DNA of 64,000 bases from Pseudomonas syringae (GCF_021605415.1 NZ_WKEQ01000016.1:41752-105751), one strand, 5' to 3'. Shown: positions 17,844-27,319, numbered from the stretch's first letter. Notes: generated by a model not told the origin, from the sequence alone. Program-made: numbers and translations.

Positions 17844-18065
17844 TCAGGTCCCGCCACCCACGCCTTCGACTGCCTGGGCGTATCGCCGGGTCGCTTCCGT
17901 CACCAAATGTTTGCGTTCGTCGCGGTCGATAAAGCCCTGCTTTGAATATTCTTCGGCCAGACGCAACAGCTCCTCGTAGTGCTCCTCGGCGTTCATGCGG
18001 ATTTCCGGGTGATTGAGCAACTTATGCCAGGTTTCCAACGCTTGTAGCCTGCGATCCTCATACAT
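17844..18065 (-). CDS. Small hypothetical protein, paralogue of the 6808-7071 protein
   Basis: A 73-residue acidic helical protein. The start at 18065 (MYEDRRLQ) is supported by CTGGAG about nine bases upstream; an upstream in-frame start at 18206 lacks support. The body matches the 87-residue protein at 6808-7071 throughout, including EELLR and the QG[IF]I segment. Function is unknown. The two paralogues flank the section holding the redox-enzyme operon and the unusual regulator. Confidence 0.68.
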   Translation of the reverse strand: MYEDRRLQALETWHKLLNHPEIRMNAEEHYEELLRLAEEYSKQGFIDRDERKHLVTEATRRYAQAVEGVGGGT

Positions 18066-18291
18066 AGCGGCGACTCCAGAGGTTGTGACCGGTAGAAAGC
18101 GGCGACAGGTTGACTGTTCAGGCGAACCGACGCATGGCACCCCCATCCCCAGCAGGCGCTGCCGCAGGGGGATGTGATGCGTCGGGACGTTTTCAGTTGA
18201 TGTCAAAAAAACCGAACTGTCGGCGTCGGTCCGCCGTCCATTTTGTTAATAGGCATTTACAGCCAGACGATGAACGTGAGGAGACCGCTCA

Positions 18292-18522
18292 ATGGAACGC
18301 TATCCACTGGATGACAACGACTTGGACCACCGTAACCGTCAGATTGGCCTGGCGGTCGGCTTGGCGGCGGACGAGGTTGAATTGTGGGTCGCGTCGGTCG
18401 AGGAAGACGGCAGCGGCATGGGTTATGTCGTGCATTTCTCCAGCAGCACGCCCAAGGAAGTGCTCGCCAAAGTGGCAGGATTGGGCGATGACCGAACCAT
18501 GAATATCGGGCCGATTGATTGA
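18292..18522 (+). CDS. Small hypothetical protein
   Basis: A 76-residue acidic protein with a strong ribosome site (GAGGAGA) before the ATG. Alternating beta strands (VELWVASVEEDG, GYVVHFSSS) and the closing STPKEVLAKVAGLGD segment suggest a compact alpha/beta fold. No family is recognised. It lies upstream of a decayed SDR gene in a region of small stress-type genes. Confidence 0.62.
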   Translation: MERYPLDDNDLDHRNRQIGLAVGLAADEVELWVASVEEDGSGMGYVVHFSSSTPKEVLAKVAGLGDDRTMNIGPID

Positions 18523-18558
18523 TCAGATTGACCAAAAGCGGTGCGCAAAGTGAACGCA

Positions 18559-19421
18559 ATGGATGAGCACAATAATCACCTGGTAGTGATCAGCGGAGCG
18601 AGCGCAGGCGTGGGGCGCGCCACCGCACACCGGTTTGCCGCCGCCGGTTACCGCATCGGCTTGCTGGCGCGCGATGAGGCAGGGCTGGCCGCCACCCGCG
18701 AAGAGCTGGCGCAATACGACGTGCAGGTGATGGCAATCAGCGTCGACGTTGCCGATGCGCCAGCGGTTCTGGCGGCAGCCGCTGAGCTGGAGGAAAAACT
18801 GGGGCCGCTGCTGATCTGGATAAACTCAGCGATGGTTACGGTGTTTTCACCCATCGAAAAACTCACCGCCGAAGAGATCCAGCGTGTCACCCAAGTCACC
18901 TATCTCGGCACCGTTCACGGAACGTTGGCCGCTCTGCAACTGATGCGTCCGCGCAATAACGGACTGATCATCCAAGTGGGTTCCGCGCTGGCCTATCGCG
19001 CTATTCCATTGCAGTCAGCTTACTGCGGCGCAAAATTCGCCGTTCGCGGTTTCACCGATGCGTTGCGCTGCGAACTGCTGCATGAGCAGAGTCGGATCCG
19101 CGTCTGCATGGTGCAACTGCCGGCGGTCAACACGCCGCAATTCGACTGGGCGCGCAACCAACTCGAAAAACGTCCGCAACCTGTGCCACCCATCCATGAT
19201 CCGGATGTCGCCGCCCGGGCCATTTTCAGTGTGATCCAGCATCCACCCCGTGAATTGTCGGCGACAACCTGTTCGAAGCGCAACGCGCTGACCTGCATCA
19301 GACGCGCGGGCGCTTCGTCGGCCGCTCACGAGATTTCGCGCTGGCGCTGACCTCGACGCAAGTGACGGTGCTGTCTGCGGTGCTGGCTCTGTTAGTCGCG
19401 GTGGTTTTACTGCTGTTCTGA
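18559..19421 (+). pseudogene. SDR oxidoreductase, frameshifted by internal deletion
   Basis: Residues 1-230 are a normal classical short-chain dehydrogenase: ISGASAGVGRA cofactor loop, active-site serine in QVGSALAY, and YCGAK as the YxxxK motif. The protein should continue past PPREL, but the frame then becomes unrelated and stops at 19350. The authentic C-terminus reappears in another frame from about 19258 (GDNLFEAQRADLHQTRGRF and a hydrophobic tail ending at 19421). Members of this family are about 330 residues with a C-terminal membrane helix, so roughly 50 codons appear missing at the junction. The catalytic core may still be translated. Starts at 18541 (GTG) and 18559 (ATG) are both possible. 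Confidence 0.75.
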
Positions 19422-20204
19422 ACCCACCCGGCGAAACCAGCGATAGCCAAACCCATTCAACGTCAGCGCTGCATTTTCGCTGAGCGGTAAAGGATAAGCG
19501 GCGTCCGCCAGAATCTGCTCAAAACCCTCCAGTTCTTCACTCATTGCCTGTTCCAGCGTGGCCGCTTGCCGACTAAGATTGGCGAGCATGACCGTCGTGG
19601 CGTGCCTGGCAGCGACGCCAGCAGCGCCTGGGCCAGCGCCTGATGACGTACATCGCCGTCAAGCATTGGCGCCAGGCGCCGGCGGATGCCGCGCCCATAC
19701 ACGCGCATGTCCGGTTCCGGCGCGAACACCTGCATGACTTCTTCACGCTCCTGTTCCGTCAAGCGTTCCAGATCAAGCTCGTCATGGTTGCGCAGCCACA
19801 CCGCATAACCCGCGTTGTCTGGCGCGGCCGGTCGCCGTTGCAATGCGCGCAAGAGCGGTTCGGCGCGCTCGCGGGCCAGTGCCAGAAACAGGTGATTGTT
19901 GACCCAGAAATCCAGCGTCAACTGCAAGCGATTGCCCGTGCCGAAGTAATGCCCGAAACGCTCCGGCTCAACATCCACTTCGCCTATCAACAGGCATTCG
20001 GGATTGATCCCGTGCGCATGCTTCGCCAGTCGCTCCAGTAACCACACGCCGTGTTCTTCCTCGCCGCCGCCGGCCTGTTCGACCGCATGGGAAGCCGCAT
20101 CCAGCCGAAACCCGGCAACGCCCAGGCGCAGCCAGTGCGTGATGAACTGTTCGATCTCCTCGACCACCGTTTTTCCACCAAGGCAAATTCGGCGTGACAG
20201 ACAT
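19407..20204 (-). pseudogene. GH13 alpha-amylase/trehalose-synthase-like gene with two internal deletions
   Basis: Three pieces of one GH13 enzyme are collinear. The N-terminus (MSVTPNLPWWKNG) starts at 20204 after AAGGAGAAGGCC. From about 20167 the middle of the barrel follows in another frame: VAGFRLDAA with the nucleophile Asp, LIGEVDV with the acid Glu, LRNHDELDL. After SLPGTP, near 19597, the frame changes again to the C-terminal beta domain (TTVMLANLS to 19407). By comparison with intact family members of about 540 residues, roughly 150 and 85 residues are missing at the two junctions. The gene cannot make a working enzyme. Its 3' end overlaps the SDR remnant on the other strand by 15 bases. 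Confidence 0.82.
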
Positions 20205-20256
20205 GGCCTTCTCCTTGAAGTAGTTCCTGCTCATGGTTGCCGTCGATCGTTGGCGA

Positions 20257-20784
20257 TTACGGCTTGGCGGGCGTGAGCTTGCCGGCAGATGGCTTGAGCT
20301 TGTCTTGAAGCATTTTCACCGTTTGTTCCTGCTTGAGAATGTCCGGCAGAGCGGCTTCGGCGAATTTTTTCAGTTCGGGTTTTTCCGAAGACATCGCTTC
20401 TTTCTTGAACAGATAGACTTTCTGTTCGAGGGTTTCGGCCTGGCTGTCGATGTAAATGCGGTCGAATGATTCGTCGCGAGACTCCAGGCGCATCTGCTTG
20501 GCTTTACCGGCCAATGAGGCTTCGTCCGGCACGTTCATGTGCAGTTGTTCGCCGAGCGCCTTGAGCTTGCTGTACAGCTGCGCGTTCTTGCTGATCATCT
20601 GATTGGCAAAGTCCTTCACTTCCGGCATCTGGCTCTTTTGCAGTGCCACTTTGGCGCCTTCAGTCTGGAACACGCTCTGTTGCGCGGCTTCTTCGAGGAA
20701 GGCGTTGACGGTCACGGCGTGCGCCATCGAAGCGCAAAGGCTCAACACCAACGCCACCATCCATTTCGCTCTGTTCGGGTTCAT
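20257..20784 (-). CDS. DUF4142 secreted protein
   Basis: A 175-residue protein with a signal peptide (cleavage after AHA, about residue 23) and a helical DUF4142 ferritin-like bundle (VNAFLEEAAQQSVFQTEGAKVA start). DUF4142 proteins are periplasmic, commonly found with stress genes, and of unknown biochemical role. It is followed on the opposite side by two small minus-strand genes and lies near Mn catalase and DUF892, consistent with a general stress cluster. Confidence 0.87.
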   Translation of the reverse strand: MNPNRAKWMVALVLSLCASMAHAVTVNAFLEEAAQQSVFQTEGAKVALQKSQMPEVKDFANQMISKNAQLYSKLKALGEQLHMNVPDEASLAGKAKQMRLESRDESFDRIYIDSQAETLEQKVYLFKKEAMSSEKPELKKFAEAALPDILKQEQTVKMLQDKLKPSAGKLTPAKP

Positions 20785-20811
20785 GTCGGACGACCTCTTG
20801 TGCGCACGGCT

Positions 20812-21036
20812 TCAAGGCTGTTGATAGTGACCGGGGATGTTGTCGCCTTCCTCAGGCTTGGTTCTTTTCTGCACCTGGACGTCGCTCATGTTGGCGTTCT
20901 TCAGCTCGGGAAAGTTCTGCTTTACCAGCGCTTGCGCCTCCTGCGGTTCGAGGGTTTCGCTGTCGTGCTCCAGCGTGCGGCTTTGCGGCTGGTTGTCGAT
21001 GATGAAGCTGACGATGTAGCGGGTCTTTTCAAACAT
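20812..21036 (-). CDS. Small hypothetical protein
   Basis: A 74-residue hydrophilic protein. AGGACG lies a few bases before the ATG. The N-terminal half (TRYIVSFIIDNQPQSRTLEHDSETL) and HDxETL..QEAQALV pattern suggest a small alpha/beta fold. No family is named. It lies between DUF4142 (27 bases downstream) and another small gene (27 bases upstream), so the three are probably co-transcribed. Confidence 0.72.
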   Translation of the reverse strand: MFEKTRYIVSFIIDNQPQSRTLEHDSETLEPQEAQALVKQNFPELKNANMSDVQVQKRTKPEEGDNIPGHYQQP

Positions 21037-21063
21037 GAGCGTCGTCCTTTCTTGAAATGGATA

Positions 21064-21252
21064 TCAGCGTTTCGCTTGTCGATCCTCATCGGCCGGCCCG
21101 GGGTGCACACGCGCGCCGTTCTGCCGATCGGACTTTTCCCGGCTAGCTCGTTGGTCGTCGGTCAGGCCGTCACCTTCGTCTTCAATGTGCAGCTCTTTAT
21201 CGGGCTGATCCGTCGGCTGCTGGATCGGGTCGTTGTCGTTGTTTGCGGTCAT
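21064..21252 (-). CDS. Small disordered hypothetical protein
   Basis: A 62-residue, very charged protein rich in Asp, Glu, Gln and Arg with no hydrophobic core, so probably intrinsically disordered. AAGGTG precedes the ATG. It is the first gene of a three-gene minus-strand set with the 74-residue protein and DUF4142. Small disordered hydrophilic proteins are common in desiccation and osmotic stress loci, but no function can be given here. Confidence 0.6.
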   Translation of the reverse strand: MTANNDNDPIQQPTDQPDKELHIEDEGDGLTDDQRASREKSDRQNGARVHPGPADEDRQAKR

Positions 21253-21612
21253 GTGTTCACCTTGGAGTTCGTTTTTTCGTTACGCCAACGAGGCCAATGG
21301 ATGCCCCGCACTTATAGGGACTGACGCTGCGGGTGAGGGGTTGTTCCGCTTGATTGACTCAATGGTCGGCCTGTCATTCGTCGTTCCCTGTGACTTGAGA
21401 ATGCTGCCGTCGCCGAACGGCACAAGGCCAAGGCCTATGGCATCCCTGAATCAGCGAAACGGCGGTATCGCCGCTTGCTCGCATCAGTTCCTGACCATTG
21501 ATCGTCAACGCACATTCTTTTTGAAATTTCCCAATGGCCATCGCTTCACAAGAAGGTAGGCGCGCGTTTCTGAAGAGGCGTCGCCACATTCTGAAGCCTG
21601 AGGAGATTTGTC
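21253..21612. other. Divergent intergenic region before Mn catalase
   Basis: This 360-base gap lies between the minus-strand small genes and Mn catalase and must hold promoters for both. A 71-codon minus-strand frame (21374-21589) has no good ribosome site and is not called. No clear palindromic operator was found. TGAGGAGATTTGTC just before 21613 is the catalase ribosome site. Confidence 0.6.
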
Positions 21613-22497
21613 ATGTTTCTACATAACAAGCGACTTCAATACACCGTCCGTGTCGCCGAACCCAATCCCGGTCTGGCGAACCTTTTGCTCGAACAATTTG
21701 GTGGCGCCCAAGGGGAATTGGCCGCGGCGTCGCGCTATTTCACCCAAGCCTTGTCCGAGGATGATCCCGGGCGCAAAGACTTGCTGATGGACATCGCCAC
21801 CGAGGAACTCAGCCATCTTGAAATCATTGGATCGATCATCGTCATGCTCAATAAAGGCGCGAAGGGACGGATGGCTGAAGGCGTCGAAGCCGAGGGCGAG
21901 TTGTATCGCGCGATCAACGGCGCGGGCAACGATTCGCACATCACCAGCCTGCTGTACGGTGCCGGCTCGCCGCTGACCAATTCGGCGGGCGTGCCCTGGA
22001 CGGCGGCCTACGTCGACACCATCGGCGAGCCCACCGCCGACATGCGTTCCAATATCGCTGCCGAAGCACGGGCCAAAATCGTCTATGAGCGCTTGATGAA
22101 CGTCACGGATGATCCGGGCGTGAAGGAAGCGTTAGGCTTTCTCATGACTCGCGAAATCGCCCACCAGTTGTCGTTCGAAAAAGCCTTGCACGCGATCCAG
22201 CCGAACTTCCCACAGGGCAAGCTTCCCGGCATGCCTGAATTCACCAACGTCTACTTCAATATGTCCCAAGGCACCGACGACATGCGCGGGCCATGGAACC
22301 AGGGTGACGATTGGGAATTTGTCGAGAACCCCGTGCCGGCGGTCGACGGCGGGGACGGCAGTGCCAGCGTAGAACTCACCGCCGAGGACGAAACACTGCT
22401 GACCAACATGAAGACCCGGACGATGTCCGATCCGCTCAGCAACCCTGCAACGGGCGCGGATCTGGGGGCGGGCCTGCAAACCAAACCGGAACTCTGA
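21613..22497 (+). CDS. katN: Manganese catalase
   Basis: A 294-residue non-haem dimanganese catalase, which converts hydrogen peroxide to water and oxygen. The ferritin-like core carries the expected metal ligands: Glu in GGAQGELAAASRY, Glu and His in ATEELSHLE, and a second Glu/His pair in the REIAHQLSFEKAL helix. A typical C-terminal extension follows. GAGGAG precedes the ATG. It is followed 75 bases later by DUF892, a pairing (KatN with YciE/YciF-type proteins) well known in enterobacterial RpoS stress regions. Confidence 0.94.
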   Translation: MFLHNKRLQYTVRVAEPNPGLANLLLEQFGGAQGELAAASRYFTQALSEDDPGRKDLLMDIATEELSHLEIIGSIIVMLNKGAKGRMAEGVEAEGELYRAINGAGNDSHITSLLYGAGSPLTNSAGVPWTAAYVDTIGEPTADMRSNIAAEARAKIVYERLMNVTDDPGVKEALGFLMTREIAHQLSFEKALHAIQPNFPQGKLPGMPEFTNVYFNMSQGTDDMRGPWNQGDDWEFVENPVPAVDGGDGSASVELTAEDETLLTNMKTRTMSDPLSNPATGADLGAGLQTKPEL

Positions 22498-22572
22498 CGC
22501 AAACAAACTGCACGCCGCCCAGCGTGCGGTGCCGTCAGATGCGCTTGTTCATACTCAAAGAGGACTGAAAAA

Positions 22573-23082
22573 ATGGCGACCCCACAGGAAAACCTGCTCG
22601 ACTGGTTGCGTGACGCCCATGCCATGGAACAACAGGCGGAACAGATGCTCAAGACGCAATCCCAGCGGCTGGAGCATTACCCGCAGCTCAAGGCGCGGAT
22701 CGATCAGCACCTACAGGAAACGCTTGGCCAGCAAAAACTCATTGATGAATGCTTGCAGCGCCTGGGCGGCAGTTCATCGACGATGAAGGATCTGGGCGGC
22801 AAGCTGATGGCGTTCGGTCAGGCGATGGGTGGCTCGTTGATGAGCGACGAAGTGATCAAGGGCGCCATGGCCGGTTATGTGTTCGAAAACCTCGAAATTG
22901 CCAGCTACACGGTGCTGATCGCGGCCGCCGAAGCGGCGGGCGACACTCAGACGAAAGCCGCCTGCGAGAAGATTCTGCCTCAGGAAATCGCCATGGCCGA
23001 GTGGTTGCTCGAGCATCTGCCGCAGCTCACCGAAGCTTTTATCGTGCGCTCCGCCGACCCGGACAAAGAAGCCAAGAAATAA
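22573..23082 (+). CDS. DUF892 ferritin-like protein (YciE/YciF type)
   Basis: A 169-residue four-helix ferritin-like protein. The QENLLDWLRDAHAMEQQAEQ start and conserved acidic/His positions (ELEIAS, EMAEWL) match DUF892, a family of di-metal-binding stress proteins. AAGAGGACTG precedes the ATG. It probably shares a transcript with Mn catalase and may store or detoxify metal or peroxide. Enzymatic activity is undocumented for most members. Confidence 0.9.
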   Translation: MATPQENLLDWLRDAHAMEQQAEQMLKTQSQRLEHYPQLKARIDQHLQETLGQQKLIDECLQRLGGSSSTMKDLGGKLMAFGQAMGGSLMSDEVIKGAMAGYVFENLEIASYTVLIAAAEAAGDTQTKAACEKILPQEIAMAEWLLEHLPQLTEAFIVRSADPDKEAKK

Positions 23083-23126
23083 CCGCACCAGAGGCGTCCG
23101 CTTGCTCGCCGGCAGCGGACGCACCC

Positions 23127-24101
23127 TCACTGCCTTCGTTCAGACGCCACCGGCTGCAAGCGTCCATCGCGCTCAATGTGATAGCGCTGCAAATCCTGCG
23201 CAAGAATCAATTGCCCGCTGTAATGCGCTGCTGCCTCTTGGCGCACGTCCTCGATGGAAGGACTGCGTTCGGGGTTCGGCTGATAGCGAGCGCCGAAGTG
23301 GCTGAGCACCAGATTCGGGATGCCCGCCGATTCGGCAAATTGCGCGACAGCCGCCGCGCTGCTGTGGCCGTAACTGGCGCGGGTGCGGTCGATGGCCGAT
23401 TGCACGAAGGTCGCTTCATGTACCAACACGTCGGCGGTGCGGGCCACATCGGCGAGCAGCTCGGGTTTGTCGTTGTCGCCACAAACGATGATCCGTCGGG
23501 CCGGCCGGGCAGGGCGCAGGTAGTCCGCGGCGGTCAATCGTCTACCGGCAAATTCGACGTCGCGGCCGTGGGCCAGTTCGCCCCAGAGCGGGCCGCGCGG
23601 AATCTGTTCTTCTTCCAGGCGTTGCAGATCCAGCCGTGGGTCAGGATTGATTTCGGTAAAGACGTAGCCACGACATGGCACACGGTGGGACAACTCGACC
23701 GTCTCAACCTGAACATTGCCGTTGCGCCAGCCATCCAGGCTTTCAACCGCGTGTAAATGCAATTCGAACGGCAAGTGAGAGTGGGTGACTGCCAGGCTCA
23801 GTTGCACCCAAGGGTGCAGGGCTACCGGCAGAATGATGTCCAGTGGCCGGGTCCGGCCGGACATCGCGGCGCTGGCGAGCAGGCCGGGCAAACCAAAGCA
23901 ATGGTCGCCATGCACATGGGTGATAAAAATGCCGCGAAGCTCGCTCAGCGACAACGGCGTACGCAGCAGCTGATGCTGCGTTGCTTCTCCGCAATCGACC
24001 AAGTACCAGCCGCGACCCGAACCTTCGATCAACGCGGTGCCGCTAACGTTGCGGCTGCGGGTGGGCGTCCCGGCTGATGTGCCGAGAAACAACAGATCCA
24101 T
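23127..24101 (-). CDS. rnz: Ribonuclease Z
   Basis: A 324-residue metallo-beta-lactamase-fold nuclease that processes tRNA 3' ends. The zinc motif HVHGDH is at residues 62-67, and later ligands lie in [14 protein letters not shown] and LSHFG. The start at 24101 ([13 protein letters not shown]) is the conserved family N-terminus; a longer frame to 24203 is not supported. It converges on DUF892 across a short hairpin at 23094-23122. It is a housekeeping-type gene within the accessory region. Confidence 0.92.
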   Translation of the reverse strand: MDLLFLGTSAGTPTRSRNVSGTALIEGSGRGWYLVDCGEATQHQLLRTPLSLSELRGIFITHVHGDHCFGLPGLLASAAMSGRTRPLDIILPVALHPWVQLSLAVTHSHLPFELHLHAVESLDGWRNGNVQVETVELSHRVPCRGYVFTEINPDPRLDLQRLEEEQIPRGPLWGELAHGRDVEFAGRRLTAADYLRPARPARRIIVCGDNDKPELLADVARTADVLVHEATFVQSAIDRTRASYGHSSAAAVAQFAESAGIPNLVLSHFGARYQPNPERSPSIEDVRQEAAAHYSGQLILAQDLQRYHIERDGRLQPVASERRQ

Positions 24102-24243
24102 GGGTACCTCCGTTGGGTTGGTTCTTCGTTCGCCATTTCTTGTTCGACAGACGGCCTGACCGATTTTGCCAAAACTCTTTCGGCAGCGGGTAACTCTGGG
24201 CACTCCGGGCTATTCTCAAGGTCAATGGGCAATCTGAGATGTA

Positions 24244-25863
24244 GTGCATGAGAGGCTCACCTTGCGCCGAAAGAAAAAGCCGGCCATCGACCGGGTCGAT
24301 GCAGCGGCAATATCCGAAAACAGGAAGGGACTCTTCCTCGCGGCGATTGAAACCAGCCGCACGGCCATGATCGTGACAGATCCGGGCGCGCCCGATAATC
24401 CGATCATTTTTGCCAACGATGCGTTTCTTGAGCTGACCGGTTTCGACCTGGACGAAGTGATCGGACGCAACTGCCGGTTCCTGCAAGGTGAAGAGACCGA
24501 TAGAAATGCCTTGCAGCAAGTTCAAACCGCGTTGAAAGAGCATCACGAGGTTTGCGTCGAAGTTCTCAACTACCGTAAGGACGGTTCTTCTTTCTGGAAT
24601 GAACTGTTTATCTCGCCGTTATTCAACGAGGCCGGTCAGTTGGTCTACTTTTTTGCGTCGCAACTGGATGTCAGTCGACGTCGCGATGCCGAAGACGGCT
24701 TGCGTCAGGCGCAAAACATGGAAGCCCTGGGGCAACTGACCGGCGGCATCGCCCATGACTTCAATAATTTGCTGCAAGTAATGATCGGCTATATCGAGCT
24801 TATCCAGCACGGTGCGAAGAAGCCAAACGGCGACCTTGCGCGGATTCTCACCAGTGCCACTCATGCCCGTGCAGCTGCGGAGAAAGCAAGCATATTGACC
24901 CAGCAGTTGTTGGCGTTTTCGCGCAAGCAACGTCTTCAGGGTCGAGTCATCAACCTGAACGCCTTGTTGAGTCGAACCGGCATCGACCGTCAGCTTGCCG
25001 TCAATACCATTCTGCACGTTGATCTGGCGCAGGATCTGTGGAACTGCCGGATCGACACCGCGCAGGCTGAACTGGCGTTGCAACATGTGCTGTCAAACGC
25101 TGCAGATGCCTCGGCTGGCCGCGATCATCCCGCCGTGACCGTCGAAACCCGCAACGTGCAGGTCACGGCCGATTGCAGGACTTTATCCAAAGGTCTGGCG
25201 CCCGGGCGTTACGTGGAAATTGCGGTGACTGACAACGGCACGGGCATCCCCTGCGAACTGCTGGACAAAGTCATGCAGCCGTTTTTCACCACTAAGGAAG
25301 AGGGCGCGGGCTCCGGGTTGGGGCTGTCGATGGTGTATGGGTTCGTCAAACAGTCTGGCGGTACGGTGAAGATCGAATCCACGCCAGCTGTTGGCACCAC
25401 GATTCGCCTGTATTTTCCGGCGGATGACAGCCAGTTGTCGCTCGAGGGCGAGCGGGCGGATCCGGCGCGGCTGCACGGCAGCGAACGCATTCTGATCGTC
25501 GAGGATCGGGCAGAAGTGGCCGAACTGGCGCAAGTGACGCTGGCTGAGTACGGTTATCAGACAAACGTTGTGTTCAATGCCATGCAGGCGTTGGCGGCGC
25601 TAGAGGTGGCGACGTATGAATTGGTGTTCAGTGACTTGATCATGCCGGGCAGCATGAACGGCGTGATGCTCGCGCGGCGCGTCTGCGAATCATACCCGCA
25701 GACCCGAATATTGCTGACCACCGGCTTCGCCGAAGACTCGCTGGAGCGAACCGATATCGGCGGTGGCGAATTTGAGTTGATTCCCAAGCCGTACCGACCT
25801 GTCGATCTGGCGAGGAAAATCCGCTTCGTTCTGGATCAACCAGGTGCGGCGCACGCCCGTTGA
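24244..25863 (+). CDS. LOV-domain hybrid histidine kinase (blue-light receptor)
   Basis: A 539-residue protein: LOV/PAS sensor with the photoactive cysteine in GRNCRFLQG (Cys77), kinase with phospho-acceptor His171 in [11 protein letters not shown], ATPase motifs ([17 protein letters not shown]), and a C-terminal receiver domain with Asp in VFSDLIMPG. The layout matches the LOV-HK photoreceptors of Pseudomonas, where blue light forms a cysteine-flavin adduct and raises kinase activity. It is cytoplasmic, with no membrane helix. Start uncertain: GTG 24244, or TTG 24262, which has the better-placed GAGAGG. Confidence 0.92.
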   Translation: MHERLTLRRKKKPAIDRVDAAAISENRKGLFLAAIETSRTAMIVTDPGAPDNPIIFANDAFLELTGFDLDEVIGRNCRFLQGEETDRNALQQVQTALKEHHEVCVEVLNYRKDGSSFWNELFISPLFNEAGQLVYFFASQLDVSRRRDAEDGLRQAQNMEALGQLTGGIAHDFNNLLQVMIGYIELIQHGAKKPNGDLARILTSATHARAAAEKASILTQQLLAFSRKQRLQGRVINLNALLSRTGIDRQLAVNTILHVDLAQDLWNCRIDTAQAELALQHVLSNAADASAGRDHPAVTVETRNVQVTADCRTLSKGLAPGRYVEIAVTDNGTGIPCELLDKVMQPFFTTKEEGAGSGLGLSMVYGFVKQSGGTVKIESTPAVGTTIRLYFPADDSQLSLEGERADPARLHGSERILIVEDRAEVAELAQVTLAEYGYQTNVVFNAMQALAALEVATYELVFSDLIMPGSMNGVMLARRVCESYPQTRILLTTGFAEDSLERTDIGGGEFELIPKPYRPVDLARKIRFVLDQPGAAHAR

Positions 25864-25868
25864 ACAAC

Positions 25869-25896
25869 AAAAAGCCCTGCGTGCAGGGCTTTTTTC
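25869..25896. terminator. Bidirectional rho-independent terminator
   Basis: Arms of 12 bases (AAAAAGCCCTGC and complement) surround a two-base loop and are flanked by A-runs on one side and T-runs on the other. It lies between the stops of the LOV kinase and the converging small gene and can serve both. Confidence 0.92.
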
Positions 25897-25899
25897 GGT

Positions 25900-26139
25900 C
25901 TAGGTTTTCATTGCACGCTTGATGCGCATCCAATCCTGAAACGCTTGCGTCCTTTTTGCGTCAGCGAGCATTTTTGCTTCGGTATAACGCGCCCAGGCGT
26001 CCGCATTGTCATGGTCATACTGAATGATTTCGTACGCTGCGGTGTCCAGGTGATCCGCCTCTCGGAACAGCTCAGTGTTGCAGGCGATTTCTTCGTCCCA
26101 GGTGTGTTCGATGCCAATATTCAACGCCTGTTCTTTCAT
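25900..26139 (-). CDS. Small hypothetical protein
   Basis: A 79-residue helical protein of unrecognised family, rich in Trp and acidic residues. Its ATG overlaps the stop of the 85-residue gene upstream in an ATGA arrangement, so the two are translationally coupled. GAGGGG is about ten bases before the start. It ends at the shared terminator. Confidence 0.72.
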   Translation of the reverse strand: MKEQALNIGIEHTWDEEIACNTELFREADHLDTAAYEIIQYDHDNADAWARYTEAKMLADAKRTQAFQDWMRIKRAMKT

Positions 26140-26393
26140 GGCCCATGCCCCTCGTCCCAAGCGAGCGATGCTGACTCTCGCCACTGCACTTCGGTGACTC
26201 CAAAACGCTCAGCCATCGGCTTGGAAAAGCGCTTTAACGGCGGGCGGCCAGGTCTTGGAATGGGCGCGATGCCCGCATCACAACTTGCCCATTGCCAAGC
26301 CTCGGAATTGTCCATTTTCTTGGTTCGAATAATGAACGTCTTGGGCTCGCCGTGAAGCCGGTAGTTAATAACGTATAGATCAATTTGCCCCAT
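26136..26393 (-). CDS. Small conserved hypothetical protein
   Basis: An 85-residue protein with an excellent ribosome site (GGAGGG six bases before the ATG). The sequence IDLYVINYRLHGEPKTFIIR then AWQWASCDAGIAPIP is typical of a small Pseudomonas-restricted family without known role. I believe it corresponds to DUF6555 but cannot verify this. It overlaps the following gene by four bases. Confidence 0.75.
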   Translation of the reverse strand: MGQIDLYVINYRLHGEPKTFIIRTKKMDNSEAWQWASCDAGIAPIPRPGRPPLKRFSKPMAERFGVTEVQWRESASLAWDEGHGP

Positions 26394-26942
26394 GAAGCCC
26401 TCCTTTCGCTCATGACTTAAAGAGGAGGGGTGTTTTAAAAAAATTCCAAATTTTTGTCTGACAATCGCTATACGGTACAAGCGCTTGCTATTTGTTGTAC
26501 ATCCTAAAGATTTATGTACAGCAACGGTCTAGTAATCCAAAACAAGTTACCGCTTAGTTGGCGTTCCATAGCCGCTTGTTACCGCAAACGCCGCGAAAAA
26601 TGTTGTACAAGTATTGATAGACGCGTTTTTCCACTCGTCGCCCCAGAAGTTTTTCGTTTGGAACCACCGCAACGACAATCGGCTCGCACGTATAAGGCCG
26701 GGCGGGTGCTCTAGCTCGCACCGGCCGCTTTGCCAGCACGCTGTTTTCTGACTGCCAGGTGGTTGCGATGTGTAAATGTATTGTTCAAGGTTTTTGCGAG
26801 AAGGATCCACTGTCGTTTCTGATGCACATGCAACCCCTCGAAGGTGCGGTGGGGCTGGAGCCCGGTGCGGTCGATGGGTACCCGCCCGCCGTTGACACAC
26901 CTGCTGCATCTGGTCATGCGTTCCAAAACAACGGGACGGCGG
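26394..26942. other. AT-rich 549-base intergenic region
   Basis: The first 200 bases are clearly more AT-rich than the surroundings and hold several TTGTAC repeats. They probably contain the promoter of the minus-strand gene pair. Frames in the rest (for example 26711-27004 minus, 26759-26950 plus) lack ribosome sites and recognisable content. I see no gene here. Confidence 0.6.
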
Positions 26943-27197
26943 CTATTTGACTGCCTGATTGCTGAATGCGGGTCGTCTCGCCGCCATTTCAGCGCGCAAT
27001 TCACCGATCAACTGGGCGATCGCACGGGAGGAGGTGAGGTGCTGCGTCGACACGCCAGTCTCCAGAAGCTCGACCCGGCCCGATTCAGGCTCGAACACTT
27101 TGATCATTAACGAGCCATCCGGGTTGACGGTGCACGAACACGACAGTGGCAAAAAACCGCACTCTATGGTGCGGCGCAATTCAAGAATGGAGATCAT
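26943..27197 (-). CDS. DUF1652 family protein
   Basis: An 84-residue protein matching the Pseudomonas DUF1652 family: MISILELRRTIECGFLPLSC, then NPDGSLMIKVFEP and TSSRAIAQLIGELR. AAAGGACG precedes the ATG. Function is unknown. It is probably monocistronic. Confidence 0.85.
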   Translation of the reverse strand: MISILELRRTIECGFLPLSCSCTVNPDGSLMIKVFEPESGRVELLETGVSTQHLTSSRAIAQLIGELRAEMAARRPAFSNQAVK

Positions 27198-27319
27198 GAC
27201 TTACGTCCTTTGAGTCAAGGTTGATGCGGCTGTCCTTGATGATAGCTGCATCCTGGGCGCGGTCGCCTGTTTCCCGCGCCGTTTATCCGAGGGCAGGAAT
27301 ATTTCTCAAACAAGACGGA

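Noticed and set aside
21374..21589. 71-codon minus-strand frame before Mn catalase
   Set aside because: Codon use is plausible but there is no ribosome site, and it occupies the divergent promoter region.
26711..26950. Frames on both strands in the 26394-26942 gap
   Set aside because: No start signals, no recognisable protein features, and both strands are open over the same stretch, as expected by chance.
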